A stretch of 64,000 nucleotides of DNA from Diplolepis rosae (Eukaryota > Arthropoda > Insecta > Hymenoptera > Diplolepididae): contig JAPYXD010000382.1 in NCBI GenBank assembly GCA_030998225.1, positions 1,054,001-1,118,000 of the forward strand, read 5' to 3'. Each line of letters starts with the position of its first letter. The stretch's first letter is position 1. Under the pieces are notes generated by a model that was given only the letters and a program-made list of their open reading frames with translations, was not told the DNA's origin and searched no databases. Made by a program: the position numbers and the translations under genes. Positions 9,874 through 21,820 of this stretch are shown here, piece by piece.

Positions 9874-10548
9874 TATCGTGAAGTAGTAGGCTCACTTTTG
9901 TTTACAGCCAGAGTATGTCGCCCCGATATTGAGTACGCTGTAAATTATGCTAGTCAATTTTTAGATTCTTTTAGTCAAGAGCATTGGCAAGCCGTAAAAA
10001 GAATAATACGTTACTTGATAGGAACTCGTACTTCTGGTATTGTTTTCGGAAATGGTGGGAGCTCCTTTAACTTAGTAGGGTTTACAGACGCAGATTATGC
10101 AGGATGCTGAGAAACGCGAAAATCTAGAAGTGGCTTTGTGTTTTTATCAAGCGGAGGGCCAATATCGTGATCTAGTCATCGACAAAATGTGGTTTCTTTG
10201 TCGACTACAGAAGCTGAATATATTTCATTAGCTAATAGAACAAAAGAGGCTGTTTGGTTACGTAGAATGTTAAATGACTTAAAAATTGAATGTAAAACTG
10301 TACCAACTTTTGTTGATAATCAATCAGCTATCAAATTAGCCAAAAATTCTGAGTTCCACAAACGTTCAAAACACATTCATGTAAGATTTCATTTTGTTCG
10401 AGATATGTTAGATTGAAAGGAAATTGAAATTCATTATGTTGAGTCTAAAAAAGAGCTAGCTGACATCTCCAAAAGCCGCTATCAAAACAGCAATTTTGTA
10501 CTTTGTGAGAAATAATGAATGTGATAAACCATTCAAATTAAGCGGGAG
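9874..10548 (+). pseudogene. copia RT C-terminus and RNase H, with stops
   Basis: The frame resumes after the inserted element with FTARVCRPDIEYAVNYASQF, typical of the copia RT/RNase H connection. RNase H follows: TDADYAG with its first acid, TTEAEY with the catalytic Glu, and VDNQSAIKLAKN with the next Asp. Stop codons fall at about 10108 and 10171 and again after MLD at 10414. The C-terminal IHYVESKKELADI segment precedes the polypurine tract. The gene would have degraded element RNA during reverse transcription; it is inactive here. Confidence 0.9.
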
Positions 10549-10629
10549 TATAGAATGTTCTGCTGAAATATGATTGTATTTTGAATAGTTTTTCCTGACA
10601 ATGTACACACCGAAAAACATTTGGTACTC
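10549..10629 (+). repeat. 3' LTR fragment of the copia element
   Basis: It follows the polypurine tract directly and matches 3903-3982. The similarity stops at the same point (after TTTGG-ACTC) as in the 5' fragment, so both ends of the element retain the same 80 bp of LTR. Confidence 0.65.
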
Positions 10630-11475
10630 CAATATCATATTTTAAGCCAACAGTAGTCCATTATCATATTTTTATCCCATCTTCCCCTTTATCGTTTTTC
10701 TATAAGGTTTTCCAAGAATTCGCGAGCAACATTCTCGAAATCGAGCCATGCTCTTTTCTCAGTTGAAGTCATTTCAGTAACAAAAGCATTGTCTTTTAAT
10801 TGCTGTCGAATTTGAGGTCCATAAAATATTTAGTGTTGGAATGAGAGGTGCCAGCCTCTACTGAAATGTCTGCAGTTTTTTTCTTTTATGTTTCTATTTC
10901 CAGAGAGACTGTATTATGAGTAACTGATTTATTCCCAGATTGCTGGTGCAGTTTACTTCAAGCTTCCATTGTTTCCACTATCTTCGCAGTTGTACAAAAT
11001 TGCATGACAAGCGGACGTTAAAGTTAAAGTATTTTGCATTTTGCAGACGAGTCCACCATCCTAGGGGTGATAACCCTCATACCTTTCCGTGGCTAAGTAT
11101 GAGGGCTCATCGGTTTTGATAAGGACAATGTCAACTCATCGCCGGACACACTAGGGCTTCATTCTCACACGAAAAAGTCCTCCTTCAGGGCAGAGCGCCT
11201 TCGCTGGTGAATCATTCTACACATCCCTTTTTAGGACAATTTTCATCACCCCCAGTACCTAGTGCAACAGCAGATATTCACACTACATTTTCGAGTGAAT
11301 TCAATAAATGCAAATAAATGGACACCTTAATCCGACGATTTATAAATAAAAATAAATGTTGTAATAAGGGATGTTTTTTAAATAATGATTCAATTATTTT
11401 TGTACTTATGTTTATCTGAATTTTCTGATTGAACAATATTTTATGGGGGTCATGTTACGGTATTTTTTAATAATA
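10630..11475. other. Spacer with no recognisable gene
   Basis: No coherent coding frame. Around 11040-11270 the base composition is somewhat more GC-rich and less repetitive, but I cannot identify it. Confidence 0.45.
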
Positions 11476-11479
11476 TCAC

Positions 11480-12340
11480 TAATCTGACTTTATTTATGAA
11501 TTCAGCTGCTTGAAATTCCGCAAACTCAGTTTTTTTTGCATAATAGAACCTTACTTGGAAAGTATAAACTACAAAAGACCTTTCAACCCCTTAATGCATG
11601 CAGAAATTTGTCAATGCTGCACTTAGCGGTGAAATTTGAAAGATTTATATAAAATATTGGAATTTCGAGACTCGCTGTTCCTTTGCTGAACGTAGCGTTA
11701 TTTGCAAAGCATAATATACCAGAAAATGTCCACACCCTTAACGCTTGTGTATCATTTTCAACGCAGCCTGTAGAGGTAAATTTTGAAATATTCGTTTAAA
11801 ATATTTGAAATCTGGGACCTGGAGTTTTTTACACTACAGAACGTCATTCGGAATAGAAATACTACACAAAAATCTCTACCCCATAATACATACATGCGGA
11901 TCCTTGTCAACGCATGTCATTGGAGTTAAGCTTTGAAAAGTTTATATAAAATATTCGAATTCCAAGACTGAACACACATGAAAAATTTCATCCTCGTAAC
12001 CCTTTCCTATTCTCAATACTGCAGCTCATAGAAATAAAATTTCTTATATTCGTAAGAAATGTTTGAATTCTGAGTCTCCGGGTTTACTAAGTATTTTGAT
12101 GAGGAAAAACCACAAATCAATTCAATGCCGTATTGCGTGTGGAGCATTACCGCAGCAACACTCAAAGACAAATTTTGAACATTCGTATAAAATATTCGAA
12201 TAACGAGATCCCGGGTTTTTTTCGCATAACAAAACGTTATTTAGAAAGAAAACATCGTAAAAAAAATGCGTGCAGAACATAGTCGACTTTGCTCTCAGAG
12301 GTAAATTTTGAATAATTTGGATTATATTGTCAAACTTATA
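11480..12340. repeat. Degenerate tandem repeat, period about 150 bp
   Basis: Five or six diverged units share, in order: AGGTAAATTTTGAAA-type block, TATAAAATATTCGAAT, a GAGACTC/GAGTCTC block, TTTTTTGCATAA, GAACGTTATT, a run like CCCCTTAATGC and CATTG/CAACGCA. Units begin near 11500, 11640, 11780, 11930, 12040 and 12170. Divergence between units is high, so the array is old. A related single unit appears near 27555-27650. Confidence 0.6.
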
Positions 12341-13408
12341 ATATAGAAGTTTGAGACGTCTAACACTCAAACTTGCGACGAATTTTGAGAGGGAATATTA
12401 GGAAGAATATTCTTTTAAGAGACAAAATTTATCCCTGGACCAGGTAACAAAGAACGACCATAGAAGCAATAAACAATGCCTATATAAACCGACGGACTCT
12501 TACATCCCAAATTGAGATCAAATTTACCGGTAGGAAACCCCGGAGGCTGATCAACATTTTTTGACTTCTAGGTTAACAAACATTTTTCATAAAACACTCT
12601 GCTCCTACGTCAATGCTACTTATGCAATGTTTTTCAAGAGGGCGTATTTTCAATATCTAAAAAAATGTTATAAATAACTAAATGTTACAAATAAAATGTT
12701 TGCATTTGGAGGTTTCAAAATATATGTCACAGCAATCGTTGGAATAAGCAATAGGTAAGTCTTGTTTTTTTTCAATTTAAAAAGCCAACAATGTTGAAGA
12801 GTGTTTTTCGAATGAAAAGTTACGTTTTTGAGGCCATGAATTAACCAGACCACGTGACCAAATTTTTGTAGAAGTTCATGTAAGATCATTTTCTTATTTT
12901 ACAAAATATTTTTCTGGAAGTATAGAAAATACAACAGAAAACAATAAAGAACGTCTATCAACTTCGTTTGAGTGAAAATTTTCAAAAAATATTCACAGTT
13001 GACTGTAATTATTGATAACTTTTACACTTTTTTCCAAATTTTGGTGAATAGAAGTTAAAAGATGTGCTTTACTGTTTTTCGTTACGTTTCTCATATTTTC
13101 AGAAAGATGTTCTACAAATTCGAAAAATTATCTTACATGAAGAAATTAATATAATATATAATATATAAAAAATATAATATAACATATAGATTAATATAAT
13201 TTACTCACGTGGTCCGATTGATCCAACGCCTTAAATACGGAACTGAAGACATGTCCTTTTCGTGGAAGCAAAATTTTGATAAAATTCGGTACTCAATTAC
13301 GAATTAATTAGTGGCTTAAAGGGTTAAACGAAGAGTACTACTTCATTGACCACTTGTGAAATAATTGGAGTTACTATTTAAGCGTAAAAATAGTAGGAGT
13401 CATTCATC
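12341..13408. other. Spacer with no recognisable gene
   Basis: AT-rich; a dense TATAATA tract lies near 13150-13200. No supported coding frame. Confidence 0.5.
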
Positions 13409-14500
13409 AGGTGTACAACTTTGCTTCCGCGGTTTTTTCTCAAAATTTGAGGTTTTATTCTTAAAAAGTGATTGCCTATTTATGATTCAAAGTACTATCC
13501 GTCACTGGGCACTATCTTTTTCCATTTTTCTGACAATTGTTGGATACTATCTCGAAAAAACGATGCGTTTTTTAAGGCGATCCACGAATTGATCCATTTT
13601 TTGACTTCTTCATAAGAGCGGAAATGCTGATAAGCCAGGCCGTGTCCCATCGATCGAAACAAATGGTATTCGGAAGGAGCAACTTGTGAAAAGTACGGCG
13701 GGTGTGGTAAGACCTCCCATTTCAGCGTTTCCAAGTATGTCTTGGCGTGTCTTGCGACATGTGGTCGAGCATTGTCATGCTGGAGGATAACTTAATCGTG
13801 TCTCTCTTGGTACTGTGGCCTTTTCTCCTTCAATGCTTGGTTCAAAGACATCAATCCCCTTCGACCCCGTCCCCTTGTGATAGTTTCACTCGGTTACAAC
13901 AGCTCATAATACACCACACCGAGCTGATCCCACCAAATGCAGAGCATAATCTTGGTACGGTGAATATTCGGCCTGGCCGTCGACGTGGAGTCATGTCCAG
14001 GTATTCCCCATGATTTTCTGCGCTCGGGATTATCGTAGTGGGCCCACTTTTCGTCGCCGGTCACAATGCGATGTAAATCCCCTTCCAATTCTGTCTTTGT
14101 AGCAGCTGTTCACAAGCAAAGAAACGCCGTTCAACATCTCTCAGTTTCAACTCGTACGGAATACAACTTCCTTGCTTCTGAATCATTCCCATGGCTTTGA
14201 GGCGTTTCATAATGGCTTGTTGAATCACTCCCAATGATTCTGCCCATTCTTCTTGCGTTTGGCACGAGTCTTCAACAAGAATGCCTCCAATTCGGAATCT
14301 TCGAAAATTTTCTCTTTTCCACCGTCATGCCGTTCCTCGACATCAAAATTATCACTCTTGAAGTTTTAAACCACTCATGAAACGTTCTTTCACTAAGAAC
14401 AGCCTCACCGTAAGTACTTAAGAGCATTCGATTTTGATCTGCCTATTTCATCCAGCACCAATGTAGTATTATTGTTTCCTACTATTGTGTCAGCTAGTAT
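13409..14500 (-). pseudogene. mariner transposase relic 1
   Basis: On the minus strand, scattered over several frames, are the blocks of a mariner transposase: the linker with LKAMGMIQKQGS and YELK, the first catalytic Asp in IVTGDEKWAHYDNP (codon near 14055), the second Asp in QHDNARPHVARHA (near 13770), and PHPPYFSQVAPSEYHLFRSM near 13660. Mariners normally have APSDYHLF at the third acid; this copy reads Glu. An end-like sequence AGGTGTACAACTTTGCTTCC at 13409 probably marks the transposon terminus after the gene. The N-terminal helix-turn-helix region is missing or unrecognisable. The frame is interrupted at least three times, so it is dead. Confidence 0.85.
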
Positions 14501-15160
14501 CAATACTATCCTTTTGTGGAATTCAATAGAGAATATTTAATAAATCCATGTTGAGTATTTAGTTTAAATCTGAAAAAAATAGGACTTAGCTCCGTTTCGG
14601 ACGAATGCATTCAATTGATGGAAATAAAATTTTCATTTAAGAATGATGATAATCAAATTTCGTCGTGTTTCATTTTTAAAAAATAACACTTGAAAACTTG
14701 GAAATAAATTTTTTTCGAAGAAGGTATGCAATTAAATTCTAGCAAAACAATATTCGATTACTTACTAACCTTATGTATGTGAATGAATCTTACCATAATT
14801 ACACTTAAAAATTGACTTAAATTCTTCCACAAGTAGTCAATAAAATAGCATTCTTCGTTCAATTCATGTTTTAAGTAATATATTCAAATAATCTATTCTA
14901 AAATCTATTTCATTCAATAGGAAATTCCATTTTTAGTTTATACTGCATATGCTTATTATTTTGAAAAATTTTGAAAAGGATTATCTTCTGTAGCTTATAT
15001 AGTTTTGTGTTACAGTACTGATAACTTCAAACTGATTTGAATTGTATCAATACACATATATATATATGAAAATTAGTCCCGCTCCATCTGTCTCATTTGA
15101 CAAATATTAACGACAACCGTTATTTGGGTAGGTAGAGGGTAAAACAAAGATATAATTGTG
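14501..15160. other. Spacer with no recognisable gene
   Basis: AT-rich, no coding frame; a short (TA) tract at 15055-15068. Confidence 0.5.
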
Positions 15161-16020
15161 CTTTGAAACAATGATTTTTTCTCCATTCATAATATTATAA
15201 ATCACTTAATACAAAATTACATTGCTGTTTGGCGTGTTGTCCTTACACAGGGGCAATAAAAGAAAAATTTAAATTTACTAGGATGTAACAGTTCTCCCTC
15301 CTCAGAATAATCACCGTCTGGAATAAAAAGTACAAGATCTGTCGCAAAAGTTCCCAGGCAAGCTAAAAACGAAAAACTAAAAATAATGTTGGCAAAGTCG
15401 ATTTTTTTAATCCAAAACTCAATACACTGCTTTGTACGGTCGAAAAGCCAATTGGAAGACATTGTTTCTTTCATTTGTAGAAATTATGCTCAGGATGGTG
15501 GTCGTCGACCTTTGGATGCTCTTAATATCTGCATAACACTCACCTGTCGTGACCAAACGTAACTTTTTCAGCGAATAGAAATCGCATAGAGCCAAATCAG
15601 GTGAATCAATGAGCTTGTGCATTATTGTGCAATATGCGCCAACTTTCTTTTTCACGATATTCTGTCCGCACACAACGAGTGCGTGCCAGAAAACGCTTTA
15701 TAACACCAACTTAAAACACCGAATTCGACGTTTTTCGTTTAAAAGGAAGATTTCAGTTTAAAAAAATAATAAATTCACGCACAATTTCAACGTTTTCTTG
15801 GTTTACAGATGATCTTGGCTGACACGAACGTTCGTCGTCATTTAATTCTTCCCGACCTTCTTTAAACTGTTAAAACCACTCGTAGATAGTCGGACGAGAT
15901 AAAATTTTCAAAACTTTTTGCATCATTTGATGCGCCTCGGCAGCTTTTTTATCGATTTAAAAAAATATTTGCTCTTTGCTCAAAATTCATTTTTCAGCCG
16001 ATGTTTTAAACCTACTGTCA
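15160..16020 (-). pseudogene. mariner transposase relic 2
   Basis: Minus-strand blocks resemble a mariner of another subfamily. An N-terminal helix-turn-helix portion reads KKAAEAHQMMQKV and then YEWFQQFKEGREELNDDERS (about 15960-15850). The third-acid region reads DSPDLALCDFYSLKKL (about 15610-15560). A C-terminal segment follows to about 15420. The central DE-containing blocks between are largely lost. Multiple frame changes make it inactive. Confidence 0.75.
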
Positions 16021-16091
16021 CATTAGGCACAATAACTCAGCTTCTACACATATGAATGTTATGAAATTTTGTGAAAGCAATTATCAGAAGT

Positions 16092-17340
16092 ATTCTGAGA
16101 TAATTAATTTGGCATGGAGTCAGATGTTTAAGCAGTTTTCTATGTAATAATCATAGAAATTGGTAAAGGCAAACGTTTCGGCCACAAATGGGGGCCCTCG
16201 TCAGTGCCAACAATTTTAGTTTGCATTAAAAATAGTAATTATAACCTAAGCAAGCAAAATCCATGCATCTTAATAATTATTTTGTTTTTTTGTTTTTTTT
16301 TGTTTTTTTATAATAAATTTATTTAAAAAATAGAATTAGAACATGCGAATAGACCTTCCAGTACCGTCCTCACACAGAAGTCCTCTCCTGTCAGATTCGT
16401 GGAAAATGTGAATTGCGGAACGCACCACCTCAAAGGCACACAACCACAATTAATTCCAAAAAAAGAGAATATAAATCCAATCGTGAGCCCTCGATGAAGA
16501 CGCACAGCACAACACACACACGCACGAAACCGAGAAGTTAAGGGTGAGTTTAAACTGGTAGAATTTAAATTTGGGGAAAATTTTCTTCTTCTTTTTTCGA
16601 GCACGGAGTCGACAGACCGTTTGGTAGTCTGCCACTCCGTTTCAAGACAGAGAGAAAACTGATTTAGAAAATATTGAAAGTTTTCTGTATAGGAGAAAAC
16701 TTTTATGAAGAGTCAGGTTACAACTCCAAAGAGTATGCACGTTCAAAAAATCTTTTCAATGTCCCGCACACGCGAGATTTCTATGTGCTCGAGCGTTCGA
16801 GGAAAGCAAACCCTATACCACATGTTCGAAGAAATTCGTCAGAAAAGTCACTCAAATCGGTACAGAAACACTCCCTTGAACATATTATAGTACAGGCGTT
16901 AAGATGATCGCGAGTGAGGACATTTTTTGATAGAAAGAATGATATTTAATTTTTTGTTTATTTTGAATTAACATGTATGATATTCGTGTAAAAAAACGTT
17001 TCTTTATCAATATTTTTTGGAAAGTATTGTATTTATAGCAAAAGCAATCCCGTAATACAGTTACTAACCCTGTAAACGTGATTATTTTAAATTCACGTGT
17101 ATGATATACTCGTAAAAAACGTTATTGCCAGTACTTTTGGAGATATTGTATTTCTATTGAAACAGTACCATAAACCAATTTCTAATCCTAAACCCGCGAA
17201 AGATAACATTAACGAATTAATACAATACTGGACTCGCTAGTATTAGCTTTAATTATTTTAAGACAGTACCGCAAACCGAATTCTAATCCTCAAAACGCGA
17301 GAAATAACATTTATGGATTAAAACAATACTGGACTCGCTC
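16092..17340 (+). repeat. Left arm of the giant inverted repeat
   Basis: The arm begins ATTCTGAGATAATTAATTTGG, shortly followed by GGCATGGAGTCAGATG. It includes a poly-T/GTTTTT tract (16280-16310), a conserved 93-codon frame on the minus strand (16323-16604) that looks non-coding, and the block GATCGCGAGTGAGGAC (16904-16920), before running into satellite units at about 17100. Confidence 0.85.
16174..16204 (-). ncRNA. Hammerhead-like core, left arm tip
   Basis: On the minus strand: CTGACGA, then a GGCC...GGCC-type stem, then GAAACG. This has the CUGANGA / stem II / GAAA layout of a hammerhead ribozyme core. An upstream GCAAAC could pair with the following GTTTGC as stem III, with a one-base bulge. 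Stem I is not obvious, so activity is doubtful. Confidence 0.3.
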
Positions 17341-18177
17341 GTATTAGCTTTAATTATTTTAAGACAGTACCGCAAACCGATTTCTAATCATAAAAATGCG
17401 AAGAATAACATTTACGTATTAATACAATACTGGACTCGTTCGTATTAGTTTTAAATATATTAATTAAGTACAGCAAGAAGATCTTTTAATCATGAAAATG
17501 CGAAAAACATTTAGGAATTAGTGCAATACTGGACTCGCTCGTATTAGCTTTAATTATTTTAAGACAGTACCGCAACCCGATTTGTAATCATAAAAACGCG
17601 AAGAATAACAGTCACGGATTAATGCAATACTGGACTCGTTCGTATTAGTTTTCATTATATTAAGTCAGTACCGCAAGACGATTTTTAATCATAAAAATTC
17701 TACAAATAATATTCACGAATCAATATTCACAATGCTGGACCTGCTCGTATTAGCTTGAATTTTCGTGTGGATTTCCGGCTCACAATATTTTTTCGAAAGT
17801 ATTGTGTTTATAGTACACCAATCCCGTGATACAGTTTCTAGTCTGGAAAACGCGAAGAGTAGAATTTTTGAGTTCTTTTTAATTTGACATATAGAATATA
17901 GTCGTAAAAAACGTTATTGCCAGTACTTTTGGAGATATTGTATTTCTATTGAAACAGTACCATAAACCAATTTCTAATCCTAAACCCGCGAAAGATAACA
18001 TTAACGAATTAATACAATACTGGACTCGCTAGTATTAGCTTTAATTATTTTAAGACAGTACCGCAAACCGAATTCTAATCCTAAAACCGCGAAAAAGAAC
18101 ATTTACGGATTAATACAATATTGGACTCGCTCGTATTAGCTTAAATTATTTTAAGAAAAAAAAAAAATAAATAAAAA

Positions 18178-18445
18178 TAAACCTAGACTCAAGCGTATAT
18201 CATTCCTTTCAACTGTTGGAAATAGGTCACATTGCAGGTACAGATGATGCTGAGAATTTCCGTTCAGACATAGTAAACCCTCTAAGGTTTACAACCTACA
18301 CTTAAAAAAAGTGCCATAAAAAATTGACCTGGTCCTGGGGCCTGCAACTCCACTTGTTGGGTCTTGTATTGTCATTATAACGCCGTCATTATAACCCACA
18401 TAAGAGCGAGTCATAATAACCCATAAATACCATTGTTCGCGTTCT
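18178..18445. repeat. Non-satellite insert duplicated at 20127-20392, copy 1
   Basis: About 265 bp with TAGACTCAAGCGTA, CAACTGTTGGAAATA and GACCTGGTCCTGGG, unrelated to the 100-bp unit. It recurs almost unchanged at 20127-20392. Copy 1 sits exactly where the satellite changes orientation. Confidence 0.85.
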
Positions 18446-20126
18446 CAGGATTAAAAATTGATATAAATACAATACTTCCAAAAGTATTGGCAACAACTTC
18501 TTTTACGCGTATGTCATACATGTCAGTTTAAAATAATTTACAAAAAATATTATTCCTTGCATTTCCAGGATTAGTACCTGTATTACTGGAAGTTTTTACT
18601 ATAAATATAATGCTCTCGAGGAAGTATGTCCAAACGTAAATTCATACGGTCATTTAAACAAATAAACAAATCATATCTATTATCTCCGGCGTACTCGCGC
18701 GGCCATTATAAAGTATATAAGAGTGAGTCTAATATTATATTAACTCATAAATGCTATTCTTCGTGTTTCCAGGGTTAGAAGACGGTTTACGGCACAGTCT
18801 CAATATAAATACAATACATTTAAAATTACTGGCAACAACGTCTTTTACGACTGTATCATATATGTCAAATTAAAAAGAACTTAAAAATTCTTTTCTTCGC
18901 GTTTTCAAGACTAGAAACTGTATCACGGGATTGGTGTAATATAAACACAATACTTAGGAAAAAAATATTGTGAACCGGAAATTCACACGAAAATTCAAGC
19001 TAATACGAACGAATCCAGTATTGTATTAATACGTAAATGTTATTCTTCGCATTTTTATGATTAGAAATCGTCTTGCGGTACTGTCTTAATATTATTAAAG
19101 CTAATACGAGCGAGTCCAGTATTGTATTAATCCGTGAATGGTAATTTTCGCATTTTCAGGTTTTAAAAAATCGTCTGGCGGTACTGTCTTAATATAATTA
19201 AAGCTAATACGAACAAGTCCTGAATTGTATTAATTCGTAAATTTTATTTTTCGCAATTTCAGGATTAGAAATCGTCTTGCGGTACTGTTTTAATATAATT
19301 AAAGCTAATACGAGCGAGTCCAGTATTGTATTAATTCGTAAATGTTATTTTTCGCTATTTCAGAATTAGCAATCGGTTTGCGGTACTGTCTCAATATAAT
19401 TAAAGCAAATACGAGCGAGTCCAGTATTATATTAATCCGTAAATGTTATTTCTCGCGTTTTTAGGAGTAGAAATCGGTTTGCGATACTGTCTTATTATAA
19501 ACACAATACTTTCCAAAAGTATTGGCAACAATGTCTTTTACGCGTATATAATACTTTGGAGGAAGTATGTCCAAACGTAAATTTACACGGTCATTTAAGC
19601 AAAAAAAAATCATATCTATTATCTCTCGCGTACACACGCGGTCATTATAACATATATAAGAGCTAGTCCATCTTTATATTAACTCATAAATGATATTCTT
19701 CACGATTTGAGGATTAGAAATCGTATTGCGGTACTTCCTTAATACAAATACAATACCTCCATAGGTTTTGGCAGCAACGTTTTTACGAGCATATCACACA
19801 TGTCAATTTAGAATGACTAACTAATTATATTCTTCGCGTTTTCAAGTTTAGTAGTTGCATTACGGGTTTGTGTGTTTTTTCACTAAAAATGCAATACTTT
19901 CGAAAAAATTATCGTCAAACGTATATCCACACGGCCATTAAAGCTAATAAAAAACGCAAGGTTGGTTTATGCGTGTACATTATAGATGTTACTTAAAGGG
20001 CTTATTCTCGCGTATTCTAAATTTTTAATCGAACCACAATATCATTTGCGAAGAAATACGATATCTTCAAAGAGTATAGTCTTTTGTATACTCACACGGA
20101 CATCATAACTATTTCCTCCTAAAAAA

Positions 20127-20392
20127 TAAACTTAGACTCAAGCGTAAACCATTCCTTTCAACTGTTGGAAATATGGCACATTGCAGGTACAGATGAGGCT
20201 GATAATTTCCGTACAGACATAGTAAACCCTCTAAGGTTTACAACCCTACACTTAAAAAAAGTGCCATAAAAAATTGACCTGGTCCTGGGTTCTGCAACTC
20301 CACTTGTTGGGTCTTGTATTGTCATTATAACGCCGTCATTATAACCCACATAAGAGCGAGTCATAATAACCCATAAATACCATTCTTCGCAT
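20127..20392. repeat. Non-satellite insert, copy 2
   Basis: Same orientation and about 95% identical to 18178-18445, including the inner GTCATTATAACGCCGTCATT block. Its presence away from the orientation switch shows the insert was copied as part of array rearrangement. Confidence 0.85.
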
Positions 20393-21124
20393 TTTTCTCA
20401 TTAGAAATCGGTTTGCGGTACTGTCTTAAAACAACTAAAGCTAATACGAGCGAGTATAGTATTGTATTAATTCGTAAATGTTATTTTTCGCATCTTCAGG
20501 ATTAAAAGATCGTCTTGCGGTACTGTCTTAATATTATTAAAGCTAATACGAGCGAGTCCAGTATTGTGAATATTGATTCGTGAATGTTATTTTTCGCATT
20601 CTAGGATTAAAAAATCGTCTTGCAGTACTGTCTTAATATAATTAAAGCTAATACGAGCGAGTCCAGTATTGTATTAATCCGTAAATGTTACTTTTCGCGC
20701 TTTTAGGATTAGAAATCGGTTTGCGGTACTGTCTTAAAATAATTAAAGATAATAATAGCGAGTCCAGTATTGTATTAATCCGTAAATGTTATTTTTCCTG
20801 CTTTTAGGGTTAGAAATCGGTTTGCGGTACTGTATTATCCCAATATAAATACAATACCTGTAAAAGTACTGGCAACAACATTTTTTACGACTACATCATA
20901 TATGTAAAATTTAAAAGAACTAAACAATTCTATTCTTCGCGTTTTCCAGACTAGAAACTGTATCACGGGATTGGTGTACTATAAACACAATACTTTGGAA
21001 AAAATATTGTGAGCCGGAAATCCACACGAAAATTCAGGCTAATACGAGCAGGTCCAGTATTGTGAATATTGATTCGTGAATGTTTTTTTCGCATTTTTAT
21101 GGATAAAAAATCGTCTTGCGGTAC

Positions 21125-21545
21125 TGACTTAATATATTGAAAACTAATACGAACGAGTCCAGTATTGTATTAATACGTAAATGTTATTCTTCGCATTTTT
21201 ATGATTAGAAATCGGTTTGCGGTACTGTCTTAAAATAATTAAAGCTAATACGAGCGAGTCCAGTATTGTGTTAATCCATAAATGTTATTTCTCGCGTTTT
21301 CAGGATTAGAAATCGGTTTGCGGTACTGTGTTATCCCAATATAAATAAAATACCTGTAAAAGTACTGGCAACAACGTTTTTTACGACTATATTCTATATG
21401 TCAAATTAAAAAGAACTCAAAAATTCTACTCTTCGCGTTTTCCAGACTAGAAACTGTATCACGGGATTGGTGTACTATAAACACAATACTTTCGAAAAAA
21501 TATTGTGAGCCGGAAATCCACACGAAAATTCAAGCTAATACGAGC
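21125..21545. repeat. Higher-order satellite block, copy 1
   Basis: About 420 bp, starting TGACTTAATATATTGAAAAC, that recurs nearly identically 696 bp downstream. It spans several 100-bp units plus the longer CGGGATTGGTGTAC segment, so it is a higher-order repeat rather than simple unit homogenisation. Confidence 0.8.
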
Positions 21546-21820
21546 AGGTCCAGCATTGTGAATATTGATTCGTGAATATTATTTGTAGAATTTTTATGAT
21601 TAAAAATCGTCTTGCGGTACTGACTTAATATAATGAAAACTAATACGAACGAGTCCAGTATTGCATTAATCCGTGACTGTTATTCTTCGCGTTTTTATGA
21701 TTACAAATCGGGTTGCGGTACTGTCTTAAAATAATTAAAGCTAATACGAGCGAGTCCAGTATTGCACTAATTCCTAAATGTTTTTCGCATCTTCATGATT
21801 AAAACATCTTCTTGCGGTAC

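Larger units (their letters stand above)
3903..10629 (+). mobile_element. Decayed copia (Ty1-type) retrotransposon, split by a DNA transposon
   Basis: In order on the plus strand: an LTR fragment, gag, a CCHC knuckle, aspartic protease, integrase, the N-terminal edge of reverse transcriptase, the inserted element 6505-9872, the C-terminal edge of reverse transcriptase, RNase H, a polypurine tract (AAGCGGGAG at 10540-10548) and a second LTR fragment. The order protease-integrase-RT-RNase H is diagnostic of copia. The copy lacks the N-terminus of gag and the RT catalytic core, and has several frameshifts and stops, so it cannot move by itself. Confidence 0.9.

Noticed and set aside
16323..16604. 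A 93-residue frame found identically in both arms of the giant inverted repeat (also 23974-24255)
   Set aside because: Conserved only because the arms are near-identical DNA. Composition is not protein-like, it lacks domain motifs, and the frame runs through a poly-A/T tract.
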